Shown: piece after piece, positions 20,971 through 29,990 of the stretch
Layout: each line of letters begins with the position of its first letter
How positions within the stretch are numbered: the stretch's first letter is position 1
Position numbers and translations under genes: made by a program
Notes under the pieces: generated by a model
Database searches by the model: none
Seen by the model: the letters and a program-made list of their open reading frames with translations, nothing else
What the model was told of the DNA's origin: nothing
From: Sabellastarte sp. h YS-2021
Lineage: Eukaryota; Annelida; Polychaeta; Sabellida; Sabellidae
NCBI GenBank assembly: GCA_964017235.1
Contig: OZ024927.1
Coordinates: 57,417,293 to 57,481,292 of the forward strand
Length of the DNA stretch: 64,000 nt
Direction of reading: 5' to 3'

Positions 20971-22361
20971 GTCTGATTGAAGGGCTGTGTCAACAGATTG
21001 GGCAGGTTGGGTAGGCTGAGAGGGACCTGGCTGGGCATGGTCACCAAGTCCCAAAACCAAGGCATGTTGGGCCAACCCGGAGCAATCAGAATGAATCTCT
21101 TGCAAGGGGAGTCCAGTAGTTTCTCCACCACTTTGCTCAATATGGCAGTCGGTGGGAAGGCGTATGCGTCCAGATCCTCCCATGGCAGAGTGAGTGCATC
21201 CACTGCTACAGCCAGGGTGTCCGGAACTGGAGAGACAAAGTGAGGTAACTTGTGGTTGAACCTCGTGGCAAATAGGTCTATCTGAGGCCGGTGCCACTTG
21301 CTGCATAGTCTTTGGAAAATGTCCGGAAGGAGGGACCATTCTGTTTGAATGGTTTGATTTAGCCTGGATAGCTTGTCTGCTATCACATTTAGTCGGCCAG
21401 GGATATGCCGGGCTTTGAGGGTTACTTGTCGCTGGGAACACCAGGTCAAGATTCTCCACAGTAGGGCACAGAGAGGGCCCGACTTCATGCCTCCTTCTTT
21501 GTTTATGTAGGCCACTACAGTGGTATTGTCTGTGGCCACTAGGACTATTTGGTTTGTGCATAGGTCCTGAAACTCTTTCAAAGCCAAGAAAACTGCTTTT
21601 AGCTCCAGGTGATTTATGTGCAGCTTGCTTTCCGGAACTGACCAGGAACCCCTTGCAGTGAGCTCGTTTAAGTGAGCGCCCCATCCTTCTTTTGATGCGT
21701 CTGTAAAAATTTGCAGAGCATGCTTTATGGGGTGTAATGGTTGACCTTGAAGCACATTGCTTTCTTCTAGCCACCATTGTAAATGTGGGTGCAGGGATCT
21801 GGGTAGAGGGATGACCTTCTCTAGAGATTCCGGTACCCTCCAATTGTTCTTGAGATGCCACTGTATGGGTCTCATGTGCAACCGGCCTAGGTGAACTTGT
21901 TTCTCTGTGGCAGTTAACAGACCTATCAAGGACATGAACTGTCGGACCGGACAGGCCGGTAGTAACAGCAGTGTTTGTATTTTCCCTTGAAGGTTTTGGG
22001 TCCGGCCCCCAGTTCTAGCCAAGTTTCCCAGAAGTTTTGAAGTCTGGCCCCTACAGGCGGACTTTGGGCAACATTTGGTACATTTGAGACAGAAGTGGCA
22101 AGAGACAATGGAGTGACACACAAAGCACTTTTCACAGATTTTAATTTGTAATCTTTGGTAGTACAAACTGCTGGCCCGGGACTTAAATCTTTCTTTTGCG
22201 ATTGCCCGGACGCAGTAGTGACAGAATGAGCAACAGGAACTTTTACATTTAAAAGGCCTCTTGTCTGTTGATGAGCTTTTACATTTAAAAAGTCTCTTGT
22301 CTGTTGGTGATGTGGGCTCCCGGCCAGCAGTCGTATAGGGAGCTTGTTTAAACTGTAACTG
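20766..22361 (-). pseudogene. Cys-rich and RNase H/methyltransferase ORF of DIRS2, RT deleted
   Basis: After the gag stop the frame runs on through a Cys-rich domain (CEKCFVCHSIVSCHFC, CTKCCPKSACRG). About 20 residues later it joins directly to PVRQFMSLIGLLTATEKQ, just upstream of RNase H. The RT body including YxDD is missing, a deletion of roughly 0.8-0.9 kb compared with DIRS3. RNase H (FTDASKEGWG, LELKAVFLAL, ATDNTTVVAYIN) and methyltransferase-like (AYAFPPTA, APGWPNMPWFW) parts remain open to 20766. The deletion fused the Cys-rich frame to the RNase H frame. Confidence 0.82.
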
Positions 22362-22364
22362 TCA
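22356..22364 (-). promoter_or_regulatory. Leaky-stop motif UGA-CAG-UUA at the gag end of DIRS2
   Basis: Gag ends at TGA (22362-22364), preceded by AAA and followed by CAGTTA, an exact CAR-YYA match. The downstream frame is open into the Cys-rich domain with no ATG before it. Confidence 0.6.
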
Positions 22365-24489
22365 TTTGTACGACTGCTGGCCCTTGGCAGGTCTTGAGGA
22401 GTAAGAGGTAGACCGACCCTTGCCTTTCCTGAACTGCTTTTTCCCAATAGTTTTCCAGGCTGGTTTTTCTTGTCTTGAGTCCTTGTTGTTTCCGGACTTC
22501 TTTTCTGCCCGTTCATAGGGGTGATAATGACCCTTGCTGTGTCCGGAAGCAGAGTGGCTTTTAGCTTCAAATTGGGCTATCTCCTCTTCGGCCCGCTTAA
22601 TTGTGGCATCAGGGAAGAGAGTGGAGATGTGGAGAGGTGCCGTACGCAGAGCTGTGAGGGTGTCCTGTTTTATGCCAGTTCTTAGATGGCTGAGGTACGC
22701 ATCCCGGCGGACTAAAGTGAGATTCCCCATGGTGATGAACACGAATTCGGACAAATGTTCCATGGACTTTGCTGCCGCCTGAGAGATGCTGGCATTGAAG
22801 TCCAACAAATATTGTAATTCCTCAACAGCCGGTGACACTTTGGCTGAACCCTTGCCTTTCTGTTCGGATCTTAAAACCTTGATTTGATCTTTCATACTCT
22901 GCTGGACCTTAACCAGGCAGCGATTGAAGCTAGCACTCTGATTACATACAATGGATGCCTCTCTGGCAGACCTTTCCCACCTTCTTAAAGTTTCTTGTGA
23001 AATTCTGCGGGAAGCAGGAGGGGTAGAACCAAGTCCCGTATACCTTGCTATCCGGCTGTAACTACTGTTAAGCTTCACTGAGTCGGTATGCCATGTTGAA
23101 ACTTTAGATGGTTCTGCTTTCTGATCGGTATGTAGACCATACCACTTAGCTTGGGAACGTGGTGGCCTGAGAAAAACGTCTTTGGCCAGACCTCTGGCTT
23201 CAGAACCTCTGGAAGGGTATCCTTCCGACAAACTTAAGTTGAGCTTGGAGAGTTTCTTGCACAGCCATTCTTCTGTGGGCATTTTAACAGAGACTTTACC
23301 AGGAGTAACAGTTTTGGGCCCAGCAAAGGGGTTGTCTTCAGCTGTAGTAGCAGAACTGTCTACCTCTGGGATATGGGTCCAGCCCATATAAGAGCGAATG
23401 CCCTGCATGGTGTCCCGGTAGGTCTGCTCTTCTGATACCGGCTGATCTTGATCCATAAGAGAAAGTTCCGGATCTTCAGAAAGCTCTCCTTCCTCAGTAT
23501 ACAAGTCAAGGAGGGGTCTGTCCGACAGATCACTACCGGCCTCTGATGAAAAACTTGAGACACTGTCCTGACGAGATCTGTGTAAGACTGGTGAAGCGGA
23601 ATCTGCTGTGTCAGATGGAGTAGGTCGGCCGGATGGGTCGGAGATAGAATCCGGTGGTAAATTTGGTCGGTCAGTCTTGATTTGACTGGAAGGCTGGTGC
23701 GTAAGCGCAGTGGAGCCTTTTGATGAAGCAGGTCGGCTGGTTTTAGTTTGACTGGCCGGCTGATGCTTAGAAGCAGAGGAGCCCGTACCAGGAAACTTTG
23801 TAGTCGTTGAAGACTGTTGACTGATCTTAGCTTTACTGGTCGGCTGATGCCTTTCGGCAGAGGAGCCAGTTCCAGGAAGCGTAGTTGAAGAGGAAGGTCG
23901 GATGAAGGGTTCAGAAGAGTGAGAAACAGAAGCTGGAGGTGAACGGGCCGGAGTCACTTTCACATCAGCAGAGAAGTTAGGTTCCATGTTTCTGGCCAAC
24001 AGAAGGGCCTCCAGCCGGTTGAAACGTTCAGCCCATTTAGAGTCTAACGTGGCTATCTTGTCGTCTGTAGAACCCTGAGAAGCTTTAGAAGTAGAAGCAG
24101 AGGGAGATTTTTCCCGTTTAGCAATCTTCTTTGTGTCCTTTTTGGTTTTCTTGTCTGGTGGGGGCTCAGTATGTGAAATAGCTTTCTTTTCTACAGGCCC
24201 AATAACGGACACATTTGAAGGATCTACAAGTTCTTCACTGTCTTTAGCTGGAGTTGCTTCCAGTTTCTTTGCTTCTCTCTTTTCTTTTTTAATACGATAT
24301 GAGGGAGTGGCAAGCTGAAGGCGTTGTTCTTCAGAGAAAGCATTGCAAATTTTACAATCTGTGGACTGGGGATTTTTAACACAGTCATCAGACCCCTTAC
24401 CCTTCTCACGACATCTTGCACAAAAAGCATGAGAGTCAAAATTCGCCATTGCGTGGCCACAACTCCCTGCGTTGTCCTGGGAACGACAT
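22362..24489 (-). CDS. gag-like ORF1 of DIRS2
   Basis: About 700 codons open to the TGA at 22362. The expected ATG (24489, MSFPGQRR) is out of frame with the rest because of a 2-nt deletion near 24465; an upstream ATG at 24602 inside the ITR is in frame and would add about 38 residues. The N-terminal zinc-like motif (GSCGHAMANFDSH, CARC) is intact. The linker, about residues 240-330, holds three to four imperfect repeats (SSA-HQPTSKAK...). The C-terminal part is conserved (SYMGWTHIP, SVKMPTEEWLCKK). Confidence 0.8.
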
Positions 24490-24603
24490 GATAGTTCTTG
24501 AAGATGATGATAACAAATAAAACTGTAGATGATGAGAAATTCTAACATAAACGCTGATAATTCTTTGCTGAATAAAATTCCAAGTGCACAGTCATGCGCC
24601 AAA

Positions 24604-24789
24604 CGAAAAAGATGCTATGACGTCACTCTGTCTAGACAGGAAGTACGACACGCCATCTGGCGAGTGCACAGTACTGGGCCGGCCTAGCCGGTGGAGACAC
24701 AGGACGTCTTTTTCTGACGTTTGGCGGGCCGGTCCGCGCCGACCGGATAAGCTATTGTCCATTGGATAGGATGTATTAACGCAATAAAA
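24604..24789. repeat. Right ITR of DIRS2
   Basis: Contains TGACGTCA (near 24618), the GC-rich ccggtccgcgccgaccgg block and terminal CCAAT/gcaataaaa. Probable promoter toward gag. Confidence 0.88.
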
Positions 24790-25559
24790 TGTGTTGGTTT
24801 AGTCAATTAAAATGGGAACTTATATCTCAGCCAAGGATGGATTAAATTACAAGAAGATCAAAATTGGTGGACAACTCATTAATATTCATGAGGTTACAGA
24901 AGTCCATGGGATTTCTCCAGAATTCCATCATGGTGTTTCTTACCAATGCTGTACTTGAAGATCAAAATTCAGTGAAGGACAACTCATTAATATTCATTAG
25001 GACTCGTTATTCTGTGGGGTGCCTAACGATTTTTATTTGCGATGCTGTGACTTTAGATGAAAATTTAAAACCATGATACAGCGACAGGAGTAACTTCGTA
25101 ATTATTATTGATTAAAAAGATCAAACATGCACCGGAAGGTTTGCACTATTAGAGTGCTCTTGTTACTAAGTCATTACCATTTTATATGCAGCAGACATTT
25201 TCTCAAGTACCACAGGCTTTCTATGCATAAAATCTTTCTGTATACATGCATGCTGTACAAACTGGTTCAACAGTATTGTTGTCAGTGTCTTACGTTTGAA
25301 TCATCCAATTTATAGTATCTGTTTTGTTTTCATATTAAAAAACATTTTTATGTCAAAAAAAAAACAACCACATATAGCCTTTATGATGATAAAATTAAAG
25401 GATTCCTGCGAAACAATCCATGCCCCTCCATTTTGTAAACATGCAGGATAGCGTCTTCTACCAAACGCGTCAAATCTACCGAATTGCGGGTTAGAACTAA
25501 AACTCCTGGGATATCACGTATCCCGCGCTCTAGAAGCATCACCGTTCATAGGCATAAAC
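24790..25559. other. Intronic gap between DIRS2 and DIRS3
   Basis: No gene. The phrase ggacaactcattaatattcat occurs twice (about 24870 and 24976), hinting at a short duplicated repeat. Otherwise unremarkable. Confidence 0.4.
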
Positions 25560-25780
25560 TGGAAAATTTAATAGTAAATTAAATTTTTATAAGTTAATAC
25601 CTTACCTAGTGGACAGATGCATTTGTCCGGCGCCCTGCCGGTCACGCCAAACGTTAGAAAAAAACGTCCTGAGCTGGGCTCTGGCCGGGACCGGTAGTGT
25701 CCTGTTCACTCGCCAGGTGGCTGTACAGCCTACCTGTCGGTATACTGCGCATGCGTGCGCATGCGCTCTTCCTCTTTTTG
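25560..25780. repeat. Left ITR of DIRS3 with NRF1-like palindromes
   Basis: Inverse complement of 32061-32259. At 25746-25766 it reads tgcgcatgcg twice with overlap, an NRF1-type motif, where other copies have TGACGTCA. Confidence 0.88.
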
Positions 25781-25850
25781 TTGTCTACCTTATGACCCCT
25801 TGTTGGTTATGATAGCGGGGAAGGTAGGGTGGGACTCCCCCTGTCCACTA

Positions 25851-25937
25851 GGTAAGGTATTAACTTATAAAAATTTAATTTACTATTAAATTTTCCATTT
25901 TATTGCGTTAATACAACTTACCTAGTGGACAGATGCA
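25851..25937. repeat. ICR of DIRS3
   Basis: Inverse left end followed by inverse right end. It carries the DIRS3-specific ctagtggacag and the shortened aatagtaaatt of this element's own ends. Confidence 0.88.
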
Positions 25938-26056
25938 GAATGACTACCCAGTGGATGGAGGGTAGCCAAACAAGGGGAACCCATAAAGATAATAGCATAG
26001 CGGGTGTGTCCGGTACTGGTTAAATAAACCAACCTTAAAAGGACTAAACACCCTGG

Positions 26057-26065
26057 CCCCCCCCC
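26057..26065 (-). promoter_or_regulatory. Polypurine-like run of DIRS3
   Basis: Coding strand GGAAAAATCA followed by nine G; same position as in other copies. Weak alone. Confidence 0.3.
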
Positions 26066-26246
26066 TGATTTTTCCACAGGAAAAACAGCCTGTGCACCAA
26101 TTCGACCCAAATGTGCAGGGAGACTAATGAGGGCATGAACTAACAATTCATGAATGAGGAAGAAGAACAGGAGCAAGGAAATACCATCCTTGATAAGCTC
26201 CTGGGTCCACTTTGGATCATGGCTATCCAGTAGCAAAGGATAGTCG

Positions 26247-26247
<1 letters not shown>

Positions 26248-26276
<29 letters not shown>
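26248..26276 (-). repeat. A-tract in the 3' UTR of DIRS3
   Basis: About 28 A on the coding strand, roughly 55 nt downstream of the recombinase stop. T runs occur at similar places in DIRS1, 2 and 6. A Pumilio-like TGTATATA lies at 26305-26312. Confidence 0.55.
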
Positions 26277-26279
<3 letters not shown>

Positions 26280-26328
26280 ACTAAACCCAAAAACATGTGT
26301 ACACTATATACAGTCAGCCATAAGACCA

Positions 26329-29300
26329 CTACTGATGTTCGTGGATCTGCTGAGCCGCTACCACAGGACCTAGGTGGTACAACTCGGAATCTGCCCAGGC
26401 TAGGTCCTTCAGGTAGAATTGTGTAAAAGTGTTGTGTGCCTTCCAATGGCAAGCTGATAGGATCTGGTCCAAGGAAACCCCGCCCTGGAAAGCTTTGGAA
26501 GCGGCAAAAGCCTGTACATCATGAGCTCGGACTTGATGCATATTTTGAGCCTCATGATCAGAAAGTTGATAACACAACAACACAGTTTGCTTGATCCAGG
26601 AAGAGATAGTAGCCGGAACAATATCCTTCTGAAAACTCTTCCGGAAAGATACAAACACCAGATCTTTGCCCGAACGCAAGTCCTTGGTTCTGTCTAAATA
26701 GTAACGCAAGGCCCTGACCGGGCAAAGAGACTTGTCCTCCTTGAGTGACCTGTCCAATGATGGAGCCAACGCGGGAATGACAACCGGAGCCACAGCAGAA
26801 GGTCCGTCCCGCGCTAGCTGATTCTTCGACAGAAAACTGGGAGAGGGATATAATGAGACCTGACTCCAGTTCTCCTGATGCCTGATGTTGCGGTATAACC
26901 ATGCATGGATTTCGCTCCTCCTTTTGCCGGAACCCAAAGCCAAGAGGAAAACCGTCTTAAAGGTCAAATGTTTAAGCGAGGCCTTCCGCATGGGTTCGAA
27001 AGGAGCTTTGGTCAACTGGTGGAGCACTAATGAAAGATTCCACGCAGGGACTCCCCGCCTGCCTTTCGGCTTGTCTCTATGGAAACTGTCCAACAAGCGA
27101 GTTAGGCTTTCATCCTTGCCAAAATGAACCGGGTCGTTGCCCAACATATCGGCAATAGCTGTTCTATAGCCTTCTATAGTACTGGGTTGTAACTGTCTCT
27201 CCTTAAAGAGATACAACAAGAAATCGGCCACTTGTTTCAGAGAGGGCGCCCTGAAGTCCACCTGGCTGGATTCGCACCACTTAACAAAAATGGCCCACTT
27301 TGACTTATAGACCGCTCTGGTTGAACTTCTCTGAGGAGCCTCAATTCTTGCTGCCACCTCCTCAGAGAACCCTTGTCGCCTGATGGACGAGGCTCTAGGA
27401 GCCAAGCATGCAGATTCAGATGATTCAAGTTCCTGTGGAGAAGGCCGTTGAACGGTTGAGTCAATAGATCCCTCTCTAAGGGAAGACTGAAGGGAATTTG
27501 ACTTGATAGAGTGATCAGGTCCCAAAACCAAGGCATGTTGGGCCAACCTGGAGCGATTAAGATCATTCTGTGAAATTCTTGATTCACCAATTTGGATGTG
27601 ACCTGACTGAGCAGGGAGACTGGGGGAAAGGCGTACACGGTCAGGTTGACCCATGGAAGGCTGAGAGCATCCACCGCCCAAGCTGTCGAATCTGGAACTG
27701 GAGAGACAAACTTGGGAAGCTTGTGATTGAATCTGGTGGCAAAAAGATCTATCTGTGGCTGGCCCCAGTTGGAACACAAGCGATTGAACACCTGTTGGGA
27801 CAGGCACCACTCGGTCTGGATCACCTGATTGTGCCGGGACAGCTTGTCTGCTATGACATTCAGTCGACCCGGAATGTGCCTGGCTCTCAGAACTATTTCT
27901 CTGGGATGGCACCAGGAAAGGAGTCTCCAGAGGAGGGCACAAAGAGAGCCTGATTTCATACCCCCTTGTTTGTTGATATAGGCGACCACAGTTGTGTTGT
28001 CGGTCGCCACCAAGACAATCTGGTTCAGGCAGAGAGGTTCGAAACTCTTGAGGGCCAGAAAAACTGCCTTGAGTTCCAAGAAGTTGATATGAAGTCGACT
28101 TTCTACGTCTGACCAAACGCCTCTTGCCGTAGAGTCCCCTAAGTGAGCGCCCCAACCTTCGTTTGATGCGTCGGTAAACAGTTGAAGGGCGTGACTTAAT
28201 GGATGTAAGGGTTGGCCCCTTAAAACATTTTCCTCGTCTAACCACCAATCTAGGTGAGGTTGCAGAGAGGGAGGTAGCGGAATGACTTTCTCTAGGACCT
28301 CGGGCACCCGCCAGTGTCTTTTTAGGTGCCACTGAATGGGACGCATGTGGAGACGACCTGACCTGACCTGTTTCTCGGTGGCTGTCAAGAGTCCTATCAA
28401 GGACATGAACTGCCTTACCGTGCACCTGTCCCGGGTCTTTAAAAACAACAGTTTCTGACGCAAGCTTGCCCATCTTTCTTGAGTTGGTAAAACCCGACCC
28501 GTCAACAGGTCGAACCGGTAACCGACGAAGGTAAAGACCTGTTGAGGATTCAGTTCCGACTTTTTGAGGTTGACTAGCCAGCCCAGTTCGTGGCAAAGTG
28601 ACAAAAGAACCTGTGTGTGAAGGAGACCAATCTCCCTCGAAGGGGCTCTCAGTAACCAGTCGTCTAGGTACTGGTGGATTCTTATACCCCTGTTCTGAGC
28701 CATAAGTTTCACCTCCTTGACTATCTTGGTGAACTCTAGAGGGGCCGTGGCCAACCCGAAGGGAAGGGCAGTGAACTGGTACGCTCTTTTGTTGAGAAAG
28801 AATCTCATGTACTTCCTCGACCGGGGGTGAATAGGGATGTGAAAGTATGCGTCGCTGAAATCCAGCGAGGTCACCCACTCCCCTTTCTGTAGCGAGGTCC
28901 GGATGGTTTCCGGAGTTTCCATCTTGAATGTGCCGGTTTTGAGGAACTTGTTCAACCGACTCAGATCTAAAATAGGCCTCCACTTGTTTTCCGGTTTGGG
29001 TACTAAAAACAGCCGGTTGTAGAAGGCGAGAGAAGACCGGACCAAGACTGGTTCCACTACCAACTTTCCTTGGAGAGAGATCAGTGCCTCTTTGAGGAAA
29101 CGGCTTTTTACCGGATTGGCATAACTGCTCTGAATGATTGGAACCCTGGTGAGAGGAGGTCTTAATCTGAATGGCAGGCTGTAACCCTCCTTTAGAATGG
29201 ACACTGCTCGAGGGTTTGCGCCTAACCTTTGCCAAACTTGCCAAAACTTTTGAAGACGGCCTCCTACAGGACCATCGTGCACAACAGTGGGGACACCTTG

Positions 29301-29733
29301 AACATTTTGGACAAAAAGACATGGATCGACACAAGAAACACTGTTCACATGCTTTATTTTTCTCAACACTGGTACGGGACTTAGACCTTTCTTTTGCGGA
29401 AGCCCGGTGGTAGGTACAGAAGGAGCATGAGTTGCAACATGAAAGAACACATCCTGATTTACATGATCTACTTGCCTCATGGGAAAGTCTGGATTCTGAG
29501 ATGTGCGGGGTCTTGAACCTGTCTGAACTGAAGCCAGTAATTGACCCGAACTTTTTGTTAACATGTCTTTTAATGTCTCTTGAACACTGGAACCGGCCAT
29601 TTCCGGTGGAACTTGACTTAACTTTGAACAAAGAACTGGTTTGTGACAAACTACCTTGACTAAGTTTAGAGTCTGTTTTCTGCCCAACCGATTTAATGTC
29701 TTGACTACAGAGGTTGGGTTGTAATGGTAACTG
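26329..29733 (-). CDS. Cys-rich + tyrosine recombinase readthrough frame of DIRS3 (~1,134 codons)
   Basis: This frame starts right after the gag TGA (29734-29736) and is the gag frame. It runs without a stop to 26329. The first ~140 codons have no ATG before the Cys-rich domain (CKSGCVLSCCNSCSFC, CEQCFLCRSMSFCPKCSRC). The middle overlaps the RT/RNase H gene, which is read in the +1 frame. The last ~360 codons are the recombinase: EEVAARIEAPQRSS, Arg in KRRSEIHAW (~26917), CHW, and Tyr in FYLKD (~26415). The HxxR box reads HDVQ: CAG at 26512-26514, versus Arg in DIRS1 and DIRS6, likely a CpG transition and probably inactivating. Whether the middle is translated is inference; DIRS elements are known for overlapping RT and YR ORFs. 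Confidence 0.72.
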   Translation of the reverse strand, partial: QLPLQPNLCSQDIKSVGQKTDSKLSQGSLSQTSSLFKVKSSSTGNGRFQCSRDIKRHVNKKFGSITGFSSDRFKTPHISESRLSHEASRSCKSGCVLSCCNSCSFCTYHRASAKERSKSRTSVEKNKACEQCFLCRSMSFCPKCSRCPHCCARWSCRRPSSKVLASLAKVRRKPSSSVHSKGGLQPAIQIKTSSHQGSNHSEQLCQSGKKPFPQRGTDLSPRKVGSGTSLGPVFSRLLQPAVFSTQTGKQVEAYFRSESVEQVPQNRHIQDGNSGNHPDLATERGVGDLAGFQRRILSHPYSPPVEEVHEILSQQKSVPVHCPSLRVGHGPSRVHQDSQGGETYGSEQGYKNPPVPRRLVTESPFEGDWSPSHTGSFVTLPRTGLASQPQKVGTESSTGLYLRRLPVRPVDGSGFTNSRKMGKLASETVVFKDPGQVHGKAVHVLDRTLDSHRETGQVRSSPHASHSVAPKKTLAGARGPRESHSATSLSATSPRLVVRRGKCFKGPTLTSIKSRPSTVYRRIKRRLGRSLRGLYGKRRLVRRRKSTSYQLLGTQGSFSGPQEFRTSLPEPDCLGGDRQHNCGRLYQQTRGYEIRLSLCPPLETPFLVPSQRNSSESQAHSGSTECHSRQAVPAQSGDPDRVVPVPTGVQSLVFQLGPATDRSFCHQIQSQASQVCLSSSRFDSLGGGCSQPSMGQPDRVRLSPSLPAQSGHIQIGESRISQNDLNRSRLAQHALVLGPDHSIKSNSLQSSLREGSIDSTVQRPSPQELESSESACLAPRASSIRRQGFSEEVAARIEAPQRSSTRAVYKSKWAIFVKWCESSQVDFRAPSLKQVADFLLYLFKERQLQPSTIEGYRTAIADMLGNDPVHFGKDESLTRLLDSFHRDKPKGRRGVPAWNLSLVLHQLTKAPFEPMRKASLKHLTFKTVFLLALGSGKRRSEIHAWLYRNIRHQENWSQVSLYPSPSFLSKNQLARDGPSAVAPVVIPALAPSLDRSLKEDKSLCPVRALRYYLDRTKDLRSGKDLVFVSFRKSFQKDIVPATISSWIKQTVLLCYQLSDHEAQNMHQVRAHDVQAFAASKAFQGGVSLDQILSACHWKAHNTFTQFYLKDLAWADSELYHLGPVVAAQQIHEHQ

Positions 29734-29990
29734 TCATTTTTGTTGTTTAAATCCACGGGAGCGAGAGAAACGGGGATTACTACTACGACCCCTTCCTCTT
29801 GATCTTCCCCTGCCCCGAGCAAACTGTCGCCATGGCTGATTCGGTTCAGCTGAAGCTGTATTCCTAGAATCCCGGCGATCATAGGGCTGGAACCTATTTG
29901 GGTTTCGCCAACCAGTGCGCTGCATAGCACCCGGACCGGGTCTTGGAGCAGCACTGGTGGTTTCAGACTTGGTAATATCCTGTTCTGCAA
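27237..29990 (-). CDS. RT / RNase H / methyltransferase ORF of DIRS3, open (917 codons)
   Basis: Open from 29990, within the 3' end of gag, to 27237. RT: WRPILDLSRLN, DFSDAYFHIPI and YLDDWL at about residues 441-446. RNase H: FTDASNEGWG (~607), LELKAVFLAL, ATDNTTVVAYIN (~661). Methyltransferase-like: DALSLPW, YAFPP (~786), APGWPNMPWFW (~811). The frame has no ATG at its opening and is +1 relative to gag and the Cys-rich frame, so expression may need frameshifting or internal initiation. Its last ~180 nt overlap the YR domain. All RT and RNase H catalytic residues I looked for are present. Confidence 0.88.
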   Translation of the reverse strand: MQNRILPSLKPPVLLQDPVRVLCSALVGETQIGSSPMIAGILGIQLQLNRISHGDSLLGAGEDQEEGVVVVIPVSLAPVDLNNKNDSYHYNPTSVVKTLNRLGRKQTLNLVKVVCHKPVLCSKLSQVPPEMAGSSVQETLKDMLTKSSGQLLASVQTGSRPRTSQNPDFPMRQVDHVNQDVFFHVATHAPSVPTTGLPQKKGLSPVPVLRKIKHVNSVSCVDPCLFVQNVQGVPTVVHDGPVGGRLQKFWQVWQRLGANPRAVSILKEGYSLPFRLRPPLTRVPIIQSSYANPVKSRFLKEALISLQGKLVVEPVLVRSSLAFYNRLFLVPKPENKWRPILDLSRLNKFLKTGTFKMETPETIRTSLQKGEWVTSLDFSDAYFHIPIHPRSRKYMRFFLNKRAYQFTALPFGLATAPLEFTKIVKEVKLMAQNRGIRIHQYLDDWLLRAPSREIGLLHTQVLLSLCHELGWLVNLKKSELNPQQVFTFVGYRFDLLTGRVLPTQERWASLRQKLLFLKTRDRCTVRQFMSLIGLLTATEKQVRSGRLHMRPIQWHLKRHWRVPEVLEKVIPLPPSLQPHLDWWLDEENVLRGQPLHPLSHALQLFTDASNEGWGAHLGDSTARGVWSDVESRLHINFLELKAVFLALKSFEPLCLNQIVLVATDNTTVVAYINKQGGMKSGSLCALLWRLLSWCHPREIVLRARHIPGRLNVIADKLSRHNQVIQTEWCLSQQVFNRLCSNWGQPQIDLFATRFNHKLPKFVSPVPDSTAWAVDALSLPWVNLTVYAFPPVSLLSQVTSKLVNQEFHRMILIAPGWPNMPWFWDLITLSSQIPFSLPLERDLLTQPFNGLLHRNLNHLNLHAWLLEPRPSGDKGSLRRWQQELRLLREVQPERSISQSGPFLLSGANPARWTSGRPL
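29728..29736 (-). promoter_or_regulatory. Leaky-stop motif UGA-CAG-UUA at the gag end of DIRS3
   Basis: Gag ends AAA TGA, followed by CAGTTA, matching CAR-YYA exactly. Downstream the frame is open for over 1,100 codons. Confidence 0.65.

Larger units (their letters stand above)
19157..24789 (-). mobile_element. DIRS2, DIRS-type retrotransposon lacking the RT core
   Basis: 5.63 kb with complete ends (ttgcaaattt and gcaataaaa), ITRs and ICR. The gag-like ORF is long and nearly open, but the reverse transcriptase catalytic region is deleted and the recombinase C-terminus is scrambled near 20080-20220. It lies in the large TEX11-like intron shared with DIRS3. An aatag variant is shared by its left ITR, right ITR and ICR. 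Confidence 0.9.
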
